Source of the DNA: JARRPM01 sp963765545
GTDB lineage: Bacteria; Pseudomonadota; Gammaproteobacteria; Pseudomonadales; Halieaceae
Length of the DNA: 64,000 nucleotides
Assembly (NCBI GenBank): GCA_963765545.1
Contig: CAVXWW010000002.1
Coordinates: forward strand, 124,001 to 188,000
Direction of reading: 5' to 3'
How positions within the stretch are numbered: the stretch's first letter is position 1; each line of letters starts with the position of its first letter. Both the position numbers and the translations under genes were made by a program. Below, piece by piece: positions 1 to 8,628 of the stretch. A model generated the notes under the pieces. The model had not been told where the DNA came from. It saw only the letters and a list, made by a program, of their open reading frames with translations, and did not search any database.

Positions 1-229
1 TTGCCGCGTTTCCGCCCGGGACAACAAGTTGCCCCTGGGCGTTGATAACGCGGTGCCAGGGAATGCTGGTATCTTCGGGCAGTCCGCGCAGTGCGCGCCC
101 CACGCGCCGTGCCGCCCCCGGTAAGCCCGCGTGGCGCGCCACGTCGCCATAGGTTGCGACATGACCCCGCGGGATCAGCATCACAACCTGCCAAATGCGC
201 AGGTCGATGTCGTTGGGCTTGGCAGGCAT
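1..229 (-). CDS. Alkyltransferase-like protein (Atl/YbaZ type), 3' end outside window
   Basis: The reverse strand reads a small protein starting MPAKPNDIDLRIWQVV and running off the left edge, about 76 residues visible. It carries the O6-alkylguanine-DNA alkyltransferase fold signatures (RGHVATYGDVA, GAARRVGRAL) but has PWHRVI where true alkyltransferases have PCHRV, so the alkyl-accepting cysteine is replaced by tryptophan. That is the hallmark of Atl proteins, which bind alkylated guanine and flag it for nucleotide excision repair rather than repairing it. ATG at 227-229 is the only good start; an in-frame stop lies a little upstream. The C-terminus is not visible. Confidence 0.85.
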   Translation of the reverse strand, partial: MPAKPNDIDLRIWQVVMLIPRGHVATYGDVARHAGLPGAARRVGRALRGLPEDTSIPWHRVINAQGQLVVPGGNAA

Positions 230-375
230 GTCAATCCAGGCGCGACGGGTTGCTGAGGTTGGGGCGAGTCTACCACCGGGTCACTGGCAGGCAAAGGCGA
301 CCCTGGGAGGGGTAGTGATACTTACCTTGTAAATTCAAGCCATGCCCCCATACTTTCACCAACGGAGAGTCCCCC

Positions 376-792
376 ATGCGAATATTCATCATGCTCCTGC
401 CCTGGCTGGAGCTGTTTACCCTTATCGAACTGGGTATCAAGACCAGCGCGCTGGCAGCGATCGGTTACGTGCTGTTCACCCTGCTGCTGGGTATGGCTAT
501 CCTGCAGCGTCAGGGGCGGGGTATGTTTGAGCGCCTGCGCCAGAGCCAGGAGGGCAGGCTGGTGGGCCCGCAGCTGCTGCTGGATGACATGGCGCTGGGC
601 CTGGCGGGTATCCTGCTGATGATTCCGGGCCTTATTTCGGACTTTGCCGCCCTGGTTGTCGTGATTGGACCTCTCAGGCGTCGCCTCGCGACCTGGATCC
701 TGGGGCGCCAGCCGGAGCCCTATGCGCCGGAGCGAGATCCGGCCAGTCAGGTGACCATCGAGGGCAATTATCGCCGGATCGATGAAGAGTAA
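376..792 (+). CDS. fxsA: FxsA family inner-membrane protein
   Basis: A 138-residue hydrophobic protein with membrane segments near residues 5-25, 28-46 and about 75-98, and the family pattern LLMIPGLISDF in the third segment. The polar C-terminal tail ends in RRIDEE. FxsA is best known in E. coli for relieving exclusion of phage T7 by the F plasmid; its normal role is unclear. It lies directly upstream of groES in many gammaproteobacteria, and does so here, which supports the call. GGAGAG precedes the ATG. The 200-bp gap with its own promoter means groES need not depend on fxsA transcription. Confidence 0.9.
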   Translation: MRIFIMLLPWLELFTLIELGIKTSALAAIGYVLFTLLLGMAILQRQGRGMFERLRQSQEGRLVGPQLLLDDMALGLAGILLMIPGLISDFAALVVVIGPLRRRLATWILGRQPEPYAPERDPASQVTIEGNYRRIDEE

Positions 793-863
793 TTCGCTTA
801 ACGCATTGATAAATATATAAAAGTAGAAAAAATACTCCTGCTGTGAATCCGCTTTCACAGCGC

Positions 864-891
864 TTGACTCCCACCGCCCGCTGACTAGAAT
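864..891 (+). promoter_or_regulatory. Sigma-70 type promoter of groESL
   Basis: TTGACT at 864-869 and TAGAAT at 886-891 are separated by 16 bases, and the last base of the -10 box is the first base of the CIRCE operator. No convincing sigma-32 boxes are seen here, so groESL is probably read by the vegetative polymerase and controlled mainly by repression. Confidence 0.75.
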
Positions 892-917
892 TAGCACTCT
901 CTCGAAATGAGTGCTAA
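891..917 (+). promoter_or_regulatory. CIRCE operator (HrcA binding site)
   Basis: A perfect inverted repeat, TTAGCACTC, nine-base spacer, GAGTGCTAA, matches the CIRCE consensus exactly. HrcA repressor bound here would cover the transcription start of groESL; heat titrates GroEL and inactivates HrcA. The hrcA gene is not in this window. Confidence 0.95.
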
Positions 918-1006
918 TTGGGGCTTGAATTGTTAGTTGCCGCCCCAATAACAGAGACCAGCCCCTTGAGGGTATCCATAACATTGTTGCTAGGAGAGTA
1001 ATACAG

Positions 1007-1297
1007 ATGAAAATCCGTCCGCTGTACGACCGTGTTGTCGTTCGTCGCAAGGAAGAGGAAGAAACTACTGCTGGTGGCATCCTGCTGCCCGGCTCCGCCA
1101 AAGAAAAGCCCAACCAGGGTGAAGTGGTAGCCGTAGGTGACGGTAAGGTACTGGATAACGGCACCGTTCAACCGCTCGCATTGAAAGTCGGTGACACCGT
1201 TGTATTCGGCCAGTATGCCGGCAGCAACACCATCGAAATAGATGGCGAAGAACTGATCATCATGGGCGAGAGCGAGATTTACGCTGTCGTCGAGTAA
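1007..1297 (+). CDS. groS: Co-chaperonin GroES
   Basis: A 96-residue protein of normal GroES length. It begins MKIRPLYDRVVVRR, has the mobile-loop sequence EEETTAGGILLP that contacts GroEL, and the family pattern KVGDTVVFGQYAG. It forms the heptameric lid of the GroEL folding chamber in the cytoplasm. The start has AGGAGAG eleven bases upstream. groEL follows 54 bases later, and both are expected on one heat-inducible transcript from the CIRCE-controlled promoter. Confidence 0.99.
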   Translation: MKIRPLYDRVVVRRKEEEETTAGGILLPGSAKEKPNQGEVVAVGDGKVLDNGTVQPLALKVGDTVVFGQYAGSNTIEIDGEELIIMGESEIYAVVE

Positions 1298-1351
1298 GCG
1301 TTGAACTCGTATCCCAATAAATTTGATTTGGCAATTTTAAGGAATTAGATC

Positions 1352-3019
1352 ATGGCAGCTAAAGACGTATATTTTGGCGACAAAGCTCGGTCGCGCATGC
1401 TTAAAGGTGTAAATACCCTGGCCGACGCGGTCAAGGCAACTCTGGGGCCAAAGGGCCGTAACGCAATTCTCGATAAGTCCTTCGGCGCTCCCACAGTGAC
1501 CAAGGACGGTGTATCCGTGGCCAAGGAAATTGAACTGGCAGACAAGTTCGAGAACATGGGCGCCCAGATGGTCAAGGAAGTGGCTTCACAGGCTTCTGAC
1601 CAGGCAGGCGACGGTACCACCACTGCAACCGTGCTCGCCCAGTCCATCCTGAACGAAGGCCTCAAGGCGGTAGCGGCAGGCATGAACCCTATGGATCTCA
1701 AGCGCGGTATCGATAAGGCCGTAGCGGCTGCGGTAGAGCAGATCAGCGGTATGTCCACGCCCTGTGCCGACAACAAGGCGATTGCCCAGGTAGGTACTAT
1801 CTCTGCCAACAGCGATACCCAGGTAGGCGACATCATCGCCGAAGCCATGGGTAAAGTCGGCAAAGAAGGTGTGATCACTGTTGAGGAAGGATCCGGCCTG
1901 GAAAATGAGCTGGACGTGGTAGAAGGTATGCAGTTCGATCGCGGTTACCTGTCTCCCTACTTCATCAACAACCAGGAAGGCATGAGCGCCGACCAGGAAG
2001 ACCCTTTCATCCTGCTCGTCGAAAAGAAAATCTCCAATATCCGCGAACTGCTGCCCCTGCTGGAGCAGGTAGCCAAGGCGTCAAAGCCGCTGGTTATTGT
2101 TGCTGAAGATGTGGAAGGTGAAGCGCTGGCCACCCTGGTCGTGAACAATATGCGCGGCATAGTGAAAGTGTCTGCCTGTAAGGCACCTGGCTTCGGCGAC
2201 CGTCGCAAGGCCATGCTGCAGGATATCGCTATCCTGACCGGCGGCACTGTGATTTCCGAGGAAGTGGGCATGGACCTGGAGTCCGCTACCCTTGAGCATC
2301 TGGGTACCGCCAAGCGTATCTCCATGGACAAGGATAACACCACCATTATCGATGGTGCTGGTGACCATGACGCCATCAAGGCGCGTGTGAGCGAGATTCG
2401 TGTCCAGATTGAAAACACGTCTTCCGATTACGATCGCGAGAAACTGCAGGAGCGCGTAGCCAAGCTGGCCGGCGGAGTTGCAGTTATCAAGGTTGGCGCA
2501 GCCACCGAGATCGAAATGAAAGAGAAGAAAGCCCGCGTTGAAGACGCCCTGCACGCTACCCGTGCGGCGGTTGAAGAGGGAGTTGTTGCCGGTGGTGGTG
2601 TTGCCCTGGTGCGCGCCGTAGCCGCGATTGCCGACCTCAAGGGTGACAACGAGGACCAGAACCACGGCATAACTGCCGCTCTGCGCGCCATGGAAAATCC
2701 CCTGCGCCAGATCGTGGCGAATGCTGGCGGTGAACCTTCAGTTGTACTTAATGACGTTAAAAACAACGGCACTGGCAACTACGGTTACAACGCTGCTTCT
2801 GGCGAGTACGGCGATATGCTCGAAATGGGCATCCTGGACCCGGCCAAGGTTACCCGCGTTGCGCTGCAGGCGGCCGGCTCCGTTGCTGGGCTGATGATCA
2901 CCACCGAGGTAATGATCTCCGATGCTCCGGAAGAGGGCGGTGCCGCAGCTGGCGGTATGCCGGACATGGGCGGCATGGGTGGTATGGGTGGCATGGGCGG
3001 CATGGGCGGCATGATGTAA
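1352..3019 (+). CDS. groL: Chaperonin GroEL (60 kDa)
   Basis: A 555-residue chaperonin of normal length. Visible signatures include TLGPKGRNAILDKSFGAPTVTKDG near the N-terminus (ATP site), GDGTTTATVLAQ around residues 86-97, and the flexible C-terminal Gly-Gly-Met repeat tail in the last 20 residues. It assembles as a double heptameric ring that folds cytosolic proteins with GroES. AAGGAATTAG precedes the ATG. It is the last gene of the operon, with a strong terminator 20 bases after the stop. Confidence 0.99.
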   Translation: MAAKDVYFGDKARSRMLKGVNTLADAVKATLGPKGRNAILDKSFGAPTVTKDGVSVAKEIELADKFENMGAQMVKEVASQASDQAGDGTTTATVLAQSILNEGLKAVAAGMNPMDLKRGIDKAVAAAVEQISGMSTPCADNKAIAQVGTISANSDTQVGDIIAEAMGKVGKEGVITVEEGSGLENELDVVEGMQFDRGYLSPYFINNQEGMSADQEDPFILLVEKKISNIRELLPLLEQVAKASKPLVIVAEDVEGEALATLVVNNMRGIVKVSACKAPGFGDRRKAMLQDIAILTGGTVISEEVGMDLESATLEHLGTAKRISMDKDNTTIIDGAGDHDAIKARVSEIRVQIENTSSDYDREKLQERVAKLAGGVAVIKVGAATEIEMKEKKARVEDALHATRAAVEEGVVAGGGVALVRAVAAIADLKGDNEDQNHGITAALRAMENPLRQIVANAGGEPSVVLNDVKNNGTGNYGYNAASGEYGDMLEMGILDPAKVTRVALQAAGSVAGLMITTEVMISDAPEEGGAAAGGMPDMGGMGGMGGMGGMGGMM

Positions 3020-3039
3020 GCCAGGCTCCCACCACTATA

Positions 3040-3069
3040 AAAAACCCGGCCTTGTGCCGGGTTTTTTTT
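3040..3069 (+). terminator. Rho-independent terminator of groESL
   Basis: AAAACCCGGC, short loop, GCCGGGTTTT followed by further T residues: a 6-bp GC stem flanked by A and T runs directly after groEL. Confidence 0.9.
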
Positions 3070-3179
3070 GGGTTTTGTTTATCCCGACCGAAGATAAGCG
3101 GGGGCAGGCAACGATCAGCTGTCGATCCCAAGTACCCCGCTAAAGCTTAATGGCCCGCTTTTGCCTTCAGCTGTGCCAA

Positions 3180-3761
3180 TCAGGCAAAGTTGGCGTTAAC
3201 AAATTCCCAGTTCACCAGAGCCCAGAATGCGTCCATATATTTTGGGCGGGCATTCCGGTAATCGATGTAATAGGCATGCTCCCAGACGTCGACAGTGAGC
3301 AGGGGAGTAACCCCCTTTTCTGTCAGGGGCGTTGCGGCATTGCTGGTGTTGACGATGGCGATACTGCCGTCGGCTTGCTTGACCAGCCAGGTCCAGCCCG
3401 AGCCAAAATTGGTGACGGCGTTGTTGGTAAACTGCTCCTTGAACGCGGCGAATGAACCAAAGGTCGCGTTGATGGCCTCTGCGATAGCGCCGCTTGCCTC
3501 ACCGCCACCGTTGGGGCTGAGACAGTTCCAGTAAAAGCTGTGGTTCCAGATCTGGGCCGCGTTATTAAAGACCCCGCCTTCAGAAGACATCACCACTTCT
3601 TCCAGGGTTTTGCCCTCGAGGTCCGTACCCTCTGCCAGACCGTTCAGCTTGTCCACATAGGTTTTGTGGTGTTTGCCGTAATGAAACTCCAGGGTTTCGG
3701 CAGAGATATGGGGTTGTAAAGCGTCCTGCGCATAAGGCAGGGCAGGTAGTTCAAAAGCCAT
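3180..3761 (-). CDS. sodB: Iron superoxide dismutase
   Basis: A 193-residue protein, the same length as E. coli SodB, starting MAFELPALPYAQDALQPHIS. Metal-ligand motifs are visible: HYGKHHKTYV near residue 27, NHSFYWNCL near 73, and DVWEHAYYIDY near 157. It converts superoxide to hydrogen peroxide and oxygen in the cytoplasm. The open frame extends far upstream, but ATG at 3759-3761 has AGGA at the right distance and gives the family N-terminus. It is transcribed divergently from the neighbouring membrane protein gene. Confidence 0.97.
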   Translation of the reverse strand: MAFELPALPYAQDALQPHISAETLEFHYGKHHKTYVDKLNGLAEGTDLEGKTLEEVVMSSEGGVFNNAAQIWNHSFYWNCLSPNGGGEASGAIAEAINATFGSFAAFKEQFTNNAVTNFGSGWTWLVKQADGSIAIVNTSNAATPLTEKGVTPLLTVDVWEHAYYIDYRNARPKYMDAFWALVNWEFVNANFA

Positions 3762-3911
3762 TGAAATAGTCCTCGCTATGGAAAGGTTAATAGGCCGGAG
3801 AATGCGCCCACAGAGCCGGTTGAATGGCAGGCGTGGGGCGAGACTGCAGCATACCAAGCTGCGGTCGAGAGTGTATACTAGCGGCCAGACAAAATAACGG
3901 GAGTACAGGTG

Positions 3912-4538
3912 ATGGTTGTAGAATTTATTTTCAGGTGGGCGCACGTTCTGTTTGGCATCGCCTGGATAGGGTTGTTGTATTACTTCAACTTCGTCCAGAC
4001 CGAGTACTTCAAGGAAGCTGAAGCCGACGCCAAGGCCGACGCCATGAAGAAACTGGCACCGCGAGCGCTGTGGTGGTTTCGTTGGGGGGCGATGTTTACC
4101 TTCCTGACCGGGCTCTATTTGTTGCATTCCATCGGCGCTTCTACGGATCTCAAGGGTCAGCCGGTTATCTGGATTGGTGCCATTGCAGGTATCTTTATGT
4201 TCCTGAATGTATGGCTGATCATCTGGCCCAAGCAGCAGGTCGTGTTGGGGCTGAAAGAAGGAGATGGCCCGTCGTCAGCCGCAAAGGCGGGACTTGCTTC
4301 GCGTACTAATACCCTGTTTTCTGGCCCTATGCTGTTTGGGATGCTCGGGTCCAAACACTTGCCCAGCCTTGCTGGTGAGGTGAGTATGGCGGGTGTGGCG
4401 ACTTGCCTGCTTATTCTGATTCTGCTCGAAGCCAACGCTGTCTTTGGCAAGCTGGGCCCCATGGCCAGCGTTAAGGGTGTGATCCATTGCAGCGTCGCGC
4501 TGACCGCCGTAATCTGGGCTGCGCTCGCCTTCCTGTAA
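3912..4538 (+). CDS. Urate_ox_N-like (PuuD N-terminal type) membrane protein
   Basis: A 208-residue integral membrane protein with about five hydrophobic segments and the opening VEFIFRWAHVLFGIAWIGLLYYFNFVQ, which resembles the membrane domain of PuuD-type urate hydroxylases (Pfam Urate_ox_N). Here that domain stands alone, without the C-terminal cytochrome c domain of full PuuD proteins, and no purine-catabolism gene is nearby, so the substrate is uncertain. Some databases give these short forms misleading names. GGGAG at 3899-3903 fits either GTG 3909 or ATG 3912; ATG is used. A terminator follows. Confidence 0.65.
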   Translation: MVVEFIFRWAHVLFGIAWIGLLYYFNFVQTEYFKEAEADAKADAMKKLAPRALWWFRWGAMFTFLTGLYLLHSIGASTDLKGQPVIWIGAIAGIFMFLNVWLIIWPKQQVVLGLKEGDGPSSAAKAGLASRTNTLFSGPMLFGMLGSKHLPSLAGEVSMAGVATCLLILILLEANAVFGKLGPMASVKGVIHCSVALTAVIWAALAFL

Positions 4539-4557
4539 GGTGATAGCAGGTTCAACA

Positions 4558-4583
4558 AAGCCGGGCATTGTCCCGGCTTTTTT
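4558..4583 (+). terminator. Rho-independent terminator
   Basis: AAAGCCGGG, short loop, CCCGGCTTTTTT just after the Urate_ox_N-like gene. Confidence 0.88.
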
Positions 4584-4634
4584 ATCGCGCGATATGTATA
4601 ATCAGCGCCACTGGTTGTAACAGGTGTACCGCGC

Positions 4635-5396
4635 ATGTCCAATGACGATCTGGATCATATTCCCTCGATAGTGCCGACCCGCGATGGTGTGTCCTCAGGC
4701 AAGCCGCCCAAAGGACGGCCGGCCCGCGGCGGAACATCCCGCTCGCCGGGATCTGGGGGAGCAGCGCCCGGCGGGGGTACCGGCCCGATTGCGCGTCTGC
4801 TTATCACTGTTTCTTTCGTAGTTGCGGTAGTGGCCTGTGCCTGGGCCTGGCAGCTTCAGCAGCAACTTGAAGAGACCGCCGCGGTCGGCCGTGTTTACGC
4901 CGAACGCATCGGGAACCTGGAAGCCAGGCTTTCAGATACTGACCAGGGTATGAGCCAGAACGCGGAGCTGCAGGCGGCCAAAATCCGCGAGCTGGACAAA
5001 GAGGTGCGCAAGCTGTGGGATAACGTCTGGAAGCAGGCCAGCGAGCGGCTTGCGAAACTGGAGAAGGACGCGACCAGCCAGGACAAGAAAATCACCTCCG
5101 CGTCGGCGGGTCTTGCCGCTGCCCAGGGGCAGCTCAAGAGTGCCAGCGGGGATATCGACAAACTGAACAAGATAGCGGGTGAGTTGGAACGTATTATCGC
5201 CAGTGGCAAAGCCAACCAGGCCGAGGTAGAGCGCGTGGCAGACAGCATCAGCCGCGTTAACCTGGACCTGGCAAAGCTCAATAAGCGGGTGCAGAGCAAC
5301 GAGGGGTGGATAGAGTCTATCAATACCTTCCGCAAGCAGGTCAATGCCAGCCTGGTTGAGCTGAAAGCGGCAGTTCGCGCATCGCCAAAACCCTAG
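4635..5396 (+). CDS. Hypothetical single-pass membrane protein with long coiled coil
   Basis: A 253-residue protein I do not recognise by name. Residues 1-52 are polar, rich in Gly, Pro, Arg and Ser; 53-73 form one membrane segment (LLITVSFVVAVVACAWAW); the rest is heptad-rich and charged with many Ala, Leu, Lys and Glu, predicting a long periplasmic coiled coil. No enzymatic motif is seen. By topology it could be a cell-envelope scaffold or a spacer, but that is inference. A TATAAT box at 4597-4602 could be its -10 site, though no good -35 accompanies it. It ends 149 bases before the fumarase gene. Confidence 0.7.
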   Translation: MSNDDLDHIPSIVPTRDGVSSGKPPKGRPARGGTSRSPGSGGAAPGGGTGPIARLLITVSFVVAVVACAWAWQLQQQLEETAAVGRVYAERIGNLEARLSDTDQGMSQNAELQAAKIRELDKEVRKLWDNVWKQASERLAKLEKDATSQDKKITSASAGLAAAQGQLKSASGDIDKLNKIAGELERIIASGKANQAEVERVADSISRVNLDLAKLNKRVQSNEGWIESINTFRKQVNASLVELKAAVRASPKP

Positions 5397-5545
5397 AGCA
5401 GCCCGGCATTGACCGCGGTAGCCGGTGGTGCGCCGGCAAAGCCCTGCATACAGCTCCAGCTGGGCTGTAGAGCCCGTCTGGTGGGTGTATACTGTCGCTC
5501 CGTTTTTAGCCCGGCCTTTCCTGCCCCTGCCATAAGGATTTCATC

Positions 5546-7069
5546 ATGACTGTTATTCGCCAGGACGATTTCATCGACAGCGTTGCCGATGCCCTGCAGT
5601 TTATCTCTTATTACCACCCGGTGGACTTTGTAAAGGCCGTGCACGAGGCCTATGAGCGCGAACAGAATCCCGCCGCCAAGGACGCCATGGGTCAGATCCT
5701 GATCAATTCCCGTATGTGCGCCGAGGGTCACCGCCCTATCTGCCAGGACACGGGTATTGTGACTGTCTTCCTGAAAATTGGTATGGACGTGCAGTGGGAC
5801 GCAACGATGAGCGTCTCCGATATGGTGAATGAAGGTGTGCGCAGGGCCTATACCCATCCGGATAACGTGCTGCGGGCCTCTATCCTGGACGATCCGGCGG
5901 GCGCCCGGCGCAATACAAAAGACAATACGCCCGCGGTCATTCATATGGAGGTGGTGGCCGGCGATGTTGTCGATGTGCAGGTGGCAGCCAAGGGCGGCGG
6001 CTCGGAAAACAAGTCCAAGCTGGTCATGCTCAATCCGTCTGACAGCATTGTCGATTGGGTGGTAAAGACCATACCCACCATGGGCGCGGGCTGGTGTCCG
6101 CCGGGGATGCTGGGTATTGGCATCGGTGGCACGGCGGAAAAGGCGGCGGTGCTGGCCAAGGAATCGCTGATGGACCCTATTGATATCCACGACTTGCGTG
6201 AGCGCGGCCCCGCCAACCGGGTTGAAGAATTGCGCCTGGAAATAATGGACGCGGTAAACAAACTGGGTATAGGCGCACAGGGCCTTGGCGGCCTGACCAC
6301 CGTAATGGATGTAAAGATTCGCGACTATCCCACCCACGCGGCCTCCCTGCCGGTGGCGATGATCCCCAACTGCGCGGCCACGCGGCATGCCCATTTTGTG
6401 CTCGACGGCTCGGGCCCCGCACTGCAGACGCCGCCAGATATTAATGACTGGCCGGAAATTACCCGGGAAGTAAGCGACCAGGTGCGACGGGTAGACCTCG
6501 ATACAGTGACCCGCGCTGACGTGGCTGAGTGGCAGCCCGGTGATACCTTGCTGTTATCGGGCAAGATGCTTACCGGGAGGGATGCGGCCCACAAGAAAAT
6601 GAAAGAGCTGATCGACAGCGGCGTGGGACTGCCGGCGGAAGTTGATCTAAAGGGCCGCTTTATCTATTACGTTGGGCCGGTAGACCCGGTACGGGACGAG
6701 GTGATGGGCCCGGCGGGACCGACCACGGCTACCCGCATGGACAAATTTACGGATTTTATCCTGGAGCAGACCGGCCTGCTTGGCATGATCGGTAAAGCCG
6801 AGCGCGGCCCGGCCGGGGTGGAGGCTATCCGCAAACACAAGGCGGTATACCTGATGGCGGTGGGCGGGGCGGCCTACCTGGTGTCGAAAGCCATCACCTC
6901 CGCCAGGGTGGTCGCTTTCCCGGAGCTGGGGATGGAAGCGATCTACGAATTTGAAGTCAAGGACATGCCGGTAACCGTGGCGGTAGACTGCAACGGTACC
7001 TCGGTGCACGAGACCGGGCCGAAAATCTGGCAGGCCAAAATAGCGGAACAGGCCATAACCGTTGCCTGA
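5546..7069 (+). CDS. Fumarate hydratase, class I (iron-sulfur)
   Basis: A 507-residue class I fumarase that interconverts fumarate and L-malate in the TCA cycle. The three expected [4Fe-4S] ligands can be placed at Cys66 (RPICQDTG), Cys184 (GWCPPG) and Cys276 (IPNCAATRH), with the same spacing as in E. coli FumA. The N-terminal alpha and C-terminal beta-type parts are fused in one chain. A TATACT box lies at 5488-5493 but its -35 partner is weak. AAGGA precedes the ATG. The end overlaps the start of sbcB by 8 bases. Confidence 0.95.
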   Translation: MTVIRQDDFIDSVADALQFISYYHPVDFVKAVHEAYEREQNPAAKDAMGQILINSRMCAEGHRPICQDTGIVTVFLKIGMDVQWDATMSVSDMVNEGVRRAYTHPDNVLRASILDDPAGARRNTKDNTPAVIHMEVVAGDVVDVQVAAKGGGSENKSKLVMLNPSDSIVDWVVKTIPTMGAGWCPPGMLGIGIGGTAEKAAVLAKESLMDPIDIHDLRERGPANRVEELRLEIMDAVNKLGIGAQGLGGLTTVMDVKIRDYPTHAASLPVAMIPNCAATRHAHFVLDGSGPALQTPPDINDWPEITREVSDQVRRVDLDTVTRADVAEWQPGDTLLLSGKMLTGRDAAHKKMKELIDSGVGLPAEVDLKGRFIYYVGPVDPVRDEVMGPAGPTTATRMDKFTDFILEQTGLLGMIGKAERGPAGVEAIRKHKAVYLMAVGGAAYLVSKAITSARVVAFPELGMEAIYEFEVKDMPVTVAVDCNGTSVHETGPKIWQAKIAEQAITVA

Positions 7070-8510
7070 TACTTTTTACTGGCACGATTACGAGACCTTC
7101 GGCGCAGACCCCTCCCGCGACCGGGCAGTGCAGTTCGCGGGACTGCGCACTGACATGGACCTGAATCCGGTGGGCGAGCCCCTGGTGATATTCGCCCGCC
7201 CCGCGGATGACGCGCTGCCGCATCCGCAGGCCTGCCTGGTAACGGGCATAGGTCCCAGGCTGGCGCTTGAAAAGGGCGTCCCGGAGTGTGAGTTTATCGA
7301 TCAAATTCACCGGGAGCTGGCGCAGCCGGGCACCTGCGGCGTCGGGTACAACTCACTGCGCTTCGATGATGAAGTTACCCGTTACACGCTCTATCGAAAT
7401 TTTCATGACCCCTATGCGCGGGAGTGGCAAAACGGCAATTCGCGCTGGGACATCATAGACCTGGTACGCACGGCCAATGCCTTGCGCCCGGAGGGGATAC
7501 AGTGGCCGTTGCGAGAGGATGGGCTGCCCAGCTTCCGGCTGCAAGACCTGACCGCCGCCAACGGCATCAGCCATGCATCGGCTCATGACGCGCTGTCTGA
7601 TGTGCACGCGACCATCGCGCTAGCCCGGTTGGTGCGGGAGCGCCAGCCCCGCCTGTATGACTATGTGCACTCGCATCGCGACAAGCGCTCGGTGCAGTCC
7701 CAACTGGATATCGACGCCATGAAGCCGGTGCTGCATGTCTCAGGTATGTTCGGCGCGCAGCGACACAATATCGCGTTGATAGTGCCCCTGGCACTGCACC
7801 CGGTGAATCGCAATGAAGTTATTTGCTATGACCTGGATGTCGACCCCTCGCCCCTGTTTGAACTGACCCCGACACAGCTCGGTGAGTTGCTCTTCCAGCG
7901 CGCCGCCGATCTGCCTGAGGGTGTTGAGCGACCCGGGCTCAAGTCGGTTCACATCAATCGCTGTCCGGTGCTGGTGCCGGCGAAAATGGCGGATCCTGCC
8001 ACCGCAGAGCGCCTGGGTATCAGTGGCGATCGTTGTCGTAAGCACCTTGCGGCGCTGCGGGAATACCGGGGGCGCGACCACAAGGCTTTTGTCAGCAAGC
8101 TGCAGGCGATTTATTCGGCCCATAGTTTTGAGCCGGTGACCGATCCCGATCGCATGCTTTACAGCGGTGGTTTTTTCTCGGAGCACGACAAACAGGTGAT
8201 GACTGATGTGCGCAACAGCAGCCCTGCGGAACTGGCCAGCGCCAGCTACGTGTTTGAAGATGCCCGCTTGCCCGAGATGTTATTTCGCTACAGGGCCAGG
8301 AACTACCCCGGCAGCCTGTCCCCGGAGGAGCGGGCCCAGTGGGAAGAATATCGCTTCGTGCGGCTGACCGAACCCGCCAGTGGTGCGGGCATCTGCATGG
8401 AGGAGTTCCAGGCGACCATAGAGCAGCTCCTTGCCTCGGATACCTTGAGCGAGCCCCAGCAGCAGCTTATGCAGCAACTGCAGGAGTATGGTGATAGTCT
8501 CTTGGCCTGA
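7062..8510 (+). CDS. sbcB: Exodeoxyribonuclease I
   Basis: A 482-residue 3'-to-5' single-strand DNA exonuclease. The N-terminus MPDTFYWHDYETFGADPSRDR carries the first Asp-Glu pair of the DEDD exonuclease site; later motifs are GYNSLRFDDEVTRYTLYRNF and ASAHDALSDVHATIALA. It acts in recombination and mismatch repair and degrades single-stranded ends. Translation must begin at TTG 7062, inside the last codons of the fumarase gene, because the reading frame offers no ATG before the conserved WHDYETFG motif. Coupling with the upstream gene is likely. Confidence 0.95.
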   Translation: MPDTFYWHDYETFGADPSRDRAVQFAGLRTDMDLNPVGEPLVIFARPADDALPHPQACLVTGIGPRLALEKGVPECEFIDQIHRELAQPGTCGVGYNSLRFDDEVTRYTLYRNFHDPYAREWQNGNSRWDIIDLVRTANALRPEGIQWPLREDGLPSFRLQDLTAANGISHASAHDALSDVHATIALARLVRERQPRLYDYVHSHRDKRSVQSQLDIDAMKPVLHVSGMFGAQRHNIALIVPLALHPVNRNEVICYDLDVDPSPLFELTPTQLGELLFQRAADLPEGVERPGLKSVHINRCPVLVPAKMADPATAERLGISGDRCRKHLAALREYRGRDHKAFVSKLQAIYSAHSFEPVTDPDRMLYSGGFFSEHDKQVMTDVRNSSPAELASASYVFEDARLPEMLFRYRARNYPGSLSPEERAQWEEYRFVRLTEPASGAGICMEEFQATIEQLLASDTLSEPQQQLMQQLQEYGDSLLA

Positions 8511-8544
8511 GCCGCCCGCCTGAGTTTCTTCGGTAATACGCACA

Positions 8545-8573
8545 TGGGCAGGAACACAGACCGCTCGTATAAT
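8545..8573 (+). promoter_or_regulatory. Probable promoter of pyrB
   Basis: TGGGCA at 8545-8550 (four of six consensus bases) and a perfect TATAAT at 8568-8573, 17-base spacer, about 55 bases before the pyrB start. Confidence 0.6.
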
Positions 8574-8628
8574 GCCCGCAGATCCAGTCGCGGCCTGAAT
8601 CGACAACCCTTTCCAGGAGAGAGTCCCT

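Noticed and set aside
2960..3016. Tandem GGCATG repeats at the end of groEL
   Set aside because: They encode the ordinary Gly-Gly-Met C-terminal tail of GroEL.
3762..4127. N-terminal extension of the sodB frame giving 315 residues
   Set aside because: It reads through the divergent promoter region and the start of the neighbouring gene; ATG at 3761 gives the exact family length.
5462..5475. Hairpin GGGCT-GTAG-AGCCC before the fumarase gene
   Set aside because: Short, without T run or any recognised regulatory family; no support for a riboswitch.
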